Shown: piece after piece, positions 5,242 through 7,071 of the stretch
How the letters are laid out: the number at the start of each line of letters is the position of its first letter
Position numbering within the stretch: the first letter of the stretch is position 1
DNA from: Deltaproteobacteria bacterium
Lineage (GTDB): Bacteria > Desulfobacterota > GWC2-55-46 > JADFVP01
Assembly (NCBI GenBank): GCA_024275855.1
Contig: JAJRYL010000150.1
Span: 1-7,071 of the forward strand
Reading direction: 5' to 3'
Length of the DNA stretch: 7,071 bases
Position numbers and translations under genes: made by a program
The notes under the pieces: generated by a model
Seen by the model: the letters and a program-made list of their open reading frames with translations, nothing else
What the model was told of the DNA's origin: nothing
Database searches by the model: none

Positions 5242-6150
5242 TTATAACTCTTCAAAGTGGGTCAAACGCTTTATCTCCGCATAACGGTCGCGAATCTCTT
5301 CAAGGGTCAGGCTGCCGAGCCTGTCGAGGCTAAAGGCCTCTACGTTGAATGAGGCCATAACAGTACCGAAGATTATGGCCTTTCGTATATTGGCGTCGCT
5401 CACGTCGTCGGTATTGGCAAGATAACCCATAAGTCCGCCGGCAAAAGAGTCTCCGGCCCCCGTCGGGTCGAAGATATCTTCGAGCGGATAAGCGGGAGCC
5501 GAAAAGATAGAGTCTCCGTTGAACATAAGCGCCCCGTACTCGCCCCTTTTAACTATAAGGCAGCGCGGCCCTTCGGCAAGTATCTTGTTGGCGGCCTTAA
5601 CAAGGCTCGCCTCTCCGGCGAACTCACGCGCCTCGCCTTCGTTAATAACACAGATATCGACCCGTTTTAAAAGAGCCCTCAGTGCGTCCGGCTTGCCCTC
5701 TATCCAGAAGTTCATCGTATCGCACGCCACAAGTTTCGGCGCTTCTACCTGGTCGAGCACCTTGTGCTGAAGCTCCGGGTCTATATTGGCGAGAAAGACA
5801 AACGGGCTCTTTCTATACTCCTCCGGTATAACGGGGTCGAAGTCGCTAAAGACGTTTAACTGGGTATCGAGCGTATGGGCCTGATTCAGGTCGAAGTCGT
5901 ACCTGCCCTTCCACCTGAAGGTCTTGCCTTCAACCTTGGTAAGCCCTTCGAGATCGATATTGTGAGACTCAAGCTTCTCTATATGCTCATCAGGAAAGTC
6001 CGTTCCCACAACGGCTACAAGCTTAATGCCCGCGAAATAACTGGCAGAGGTGGAGAAGTACGTACCCGACCCTCCAAGCACTTCGTTTACCTCGCCAAAC
6101 GGGGTTTTAACCGAATCGAACGCTACCGAACCTACAACCAGAATACTCAT
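5242..6150 (-). CDS. PfkB/ribokinase-family carbohydrate or nucleoside kinase
   Basis: This 302-residue cytoplasmic enzyme has the PfkB layout. The N-terminal start MSILVVGSVAFDSV leads to the substrate-side glycine pair LGGSGTYFS (26-27) and VAVVGTDFPDEHIEKL. The middle holds NEGEAREF with the N-x-x-E motif (Asn170, Glu173). The C-terminal family signature DPTGAGDSFAGG (228-239) carries the GAGD anion hole and catalytic base Asp234. The family transfers phosphate from ATP to a sugar or nucleoside hydroxyl. The exact substrate cannot be read from the sequence. The start of mtnP lies directly upstream with only 20 bp between the genes, so cotranscription is very likely, and a ribose-type or nucleoside substrate such as adenosine is a reasonable guess. 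GAGGGG lies about ten bases before the ATG, in the gap after mtnP. Length is normal and all motifs are intact. Confidence 0.88.
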   Translation of the reverse strand: MSILVVGSVAFDSVKTPFGEVNEVLGGSGTYFSTSASYFAGIKLVAVVGTDFPDEHIEKLESHNIDLEGLTKVEGKTFRWKGRYDFDLNQAHTLDTQLNVFSDFDPVIPEEYRKSPFVFLANIDPELQHKVLDQVEAPKLVACDTMNFWIEGKPDALRALLKRVDICVINEGEAREFAGEASLVKAANKILAEGPRCLIVKRGEYGALMFNGDSIFSAPAYPLEDIFDPTGAGDSFAGGLMGYLANTDDVSDANIRKAIIFGTVMASFNVEAFSLDRLGSLTLEEIRDRYAEIKRLTHFEEL

Positions 6151-6170
6151 CTATATCTTTCCCCTCTCGC

Positions 6171-7031
6171 TTACAGGTATTTACCTATTATGATAGACAG
6201 GTTTTCACGCGCGCTATCTGGAATTGCCTTCGAATCCGTAAGCGTGGAGTACTGCATCGCCCCCGGACATTTACACGTTCTCTTTTCCGCTATGGCGGAA
6301 ACCGCGTTTCTTATAATATCTTTCGCCATAGAGACATTGGAGCGCAGGGTCTCTAAAATCTTCTCAACGGTTACGTCCTCTTCTTCCGTGTGCCAACAGT
6401 CGTAGTCCGTGCTAAGCGCTACGGTCGAGTAACAGATCTCGGCCTCGCGAGCGAGCTTTGCCTCCGGTATGTTTGTCATGCCGATAACGTCAACACCCCA
6501 CGACCTGTATATATTGCTCTCGGCGCGGGTCGAAAACTGCGGGCCTTCAATGCAGACATACGTACCGCCCTTGTGCACCGTTGCTCCGGCCTTTATAGCC
6601 GCCTCGTACATTACGTCTGAAAGAGCCGGACAGACAGGGTCGGCAAACTCGACATGGCCGACTATTCCGTCTCCGAAAAAGGTCGAGACACGCGACTTGG
6701 TACGGTCGAAAAACTGATCCACTATTACGATATGGCCCGGTTCAATCGCTTCTTTCATACTGCCTACGGCAGAGATGGAGATAATGGAGTCTACTCCAAG
6801 TTTCTTCATTCCGTAGATGTTAGCCCGGTAATTTATCTCGGAAGGAAGCAGCTTATGCCCGCGTCCGTGACGCGGCAGAAAGGCCATGCTTACACCGCCA
6901 AGCGTACCCGTTATATAGTCGTCGGAAGGCGCTCCAAAAGGCGTCTCTACCGTAATGTTTTTAACATCGGTCAACCCTTCTATCTCGTAGAGGCCGCTGC
7001 CCCCTATAACTCCAACGACTTTTTCACTCAC
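6171..7031 (-). CDS. mtnP: S-methyl-5'-thioadenosine phosphorylase
   Basis: The 286-residue protein is a full-length purine nucleoside phosphorylase family member of the MTAP type. It cleaves methylthioadenosine, the by-product of polyamine and other S-adenosylmethionine-using pathways, with phosphate to adenine and 5-methylthioribose-1-phosphate. Visible motifs are the phosphate loop [10 protein letters not shown] (Ser12), [22 protein letters not shown] (52-73), [25 protein letters not shown] (87-111), [11 protein letters not shown] (162-172), [19 protein letters not shown] (184-202) and STDYDCW with Asp209 and Asp211. The last two Asp fit a preference for 6-aminopurines over hypoxanthine or guanine bases. 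The start codon is GTG at 7031-7029. An in-frame TAA lies eight codons upstream and no ATG, GTG or TTG intervenes, so this start is well fixed. It is the first gene of a tight pair with the PfkB-family kinase. Confidence 0.95.
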   Translation of the reverse strand: MSEKVVGVIGGSGLYEIEGLTDVKNITVETPFGAPSDDYITGTLGGVSMAFLPRHGRGHKLLPSEINYRANIYGMKKLGVDSIISISAVGSMKEAIEPGHIVIVDQFFDRTKSRVSTFFGDGIVGHVEFADPVCPALSDVMYEAAIKAGATVHKGGTYVCIEGPQFSTRAESNIYRSWGVDVIGMTNIPEAKLAREAEICYSTVALSTDYDCWHTEEEDVTVEKILETLRSNVSMAKDIIRNAVSAIAEKRTCKCPGAMQYSTLTDSKAIPDSARENLSIIIGKYL

Positions 7032-7071
7032 GTTACACTCTACCCCGCTGATTTTTTATTATCTCTATACC

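Noticed and set aside
5875..6405. Plus-strand 176-codon frame spanning the kinase and mtnP genes
   Set aside because: It is the complement of two motif-complete genes and crosses their junction; no domain is seen in it.
1..7071. Transposase, integrase, CRISPR repeats, toxin-antitoxin or phage genes
   Set aside because: Looked for on both strands. No terminal inverted repeats, no regularly spaced direct repeats and no such protein motifs were found.

Overview
The window reads as an ordinary chromosomal segment of a Gram-negative bacterium, and nothing in it marks a mobile element, a phage or a defence system. Two lipoproteins with clear lipoboxes, a TPR lipoprotein directly upstream of rodZ (the pilF/pilW-rodZ order known from proteobacteria) and a DUF2155 lipoprotein of the kind common in deltaproteobacteria all fit a Desulfobacterota-like or related lineage. 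GC is moderate, roughly half by eye. This placement is inference; no rRNA is present to fix it.

Layout, left to right. Bases 1-254 hold no gene I can support, but they carry a good sigma70-type promoter (TTGACG, 17-nt spacer, TACAAT) reading rightward. Its -10 lies inside a 7-1-7 palindrome that resembles a PerR/Fur-type box. It drives the only plus-strand gene (255-836), a protein with two thioredoxin-like folds: an N-terminal domain with PCGEC and a C-terminal glutaredoxin with GCPHC. After it come an AT-rich inverted repeat and a strong hairpin with an 8-base T-tract on the minus strand. The hairpin separates this gene from the leftward genes.

Everything else is on the minus strand. Read in the direction of transcription (right to left) it is: mtnP (methylthioadenosine phosphorylase, GTG start); a PfkB-family kinase 20 bp behind it; a TPR lipoprotein like PilF/PilW; rodZ 60 bp behind that; a small cytoplasmic protein with a CxxC/CxC zinc-ribbon-like start and a GAF domain; a DUF2155 lipoprotein with a perfect Shine-Dalgarno sequence and its own likely promoter; and tRNA-Ser(CGA), followed by the intrinsic terminator.

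Functionally there are three themes. mtnP and the kinase form a tight pair that suggests nucleoside or sugar salvage from S-adenosylmethionine-derived methylthioadenosine. The TPR lipoprotein and RodZ form an envelope and morphogenesis pair. The dual-domain glutaredoxin points to thiol redox work, possibly peroxide- or metal-responsive. No previously undescribed multi-gene system is evident. The points most worth a second look are the glutaredoxin architecture with its operator-like promoter, the zinc-ribbon-GAF protein beside rodZ, and the unexplained 222-bp stretch between the DUF2155 gene and the tRNA.
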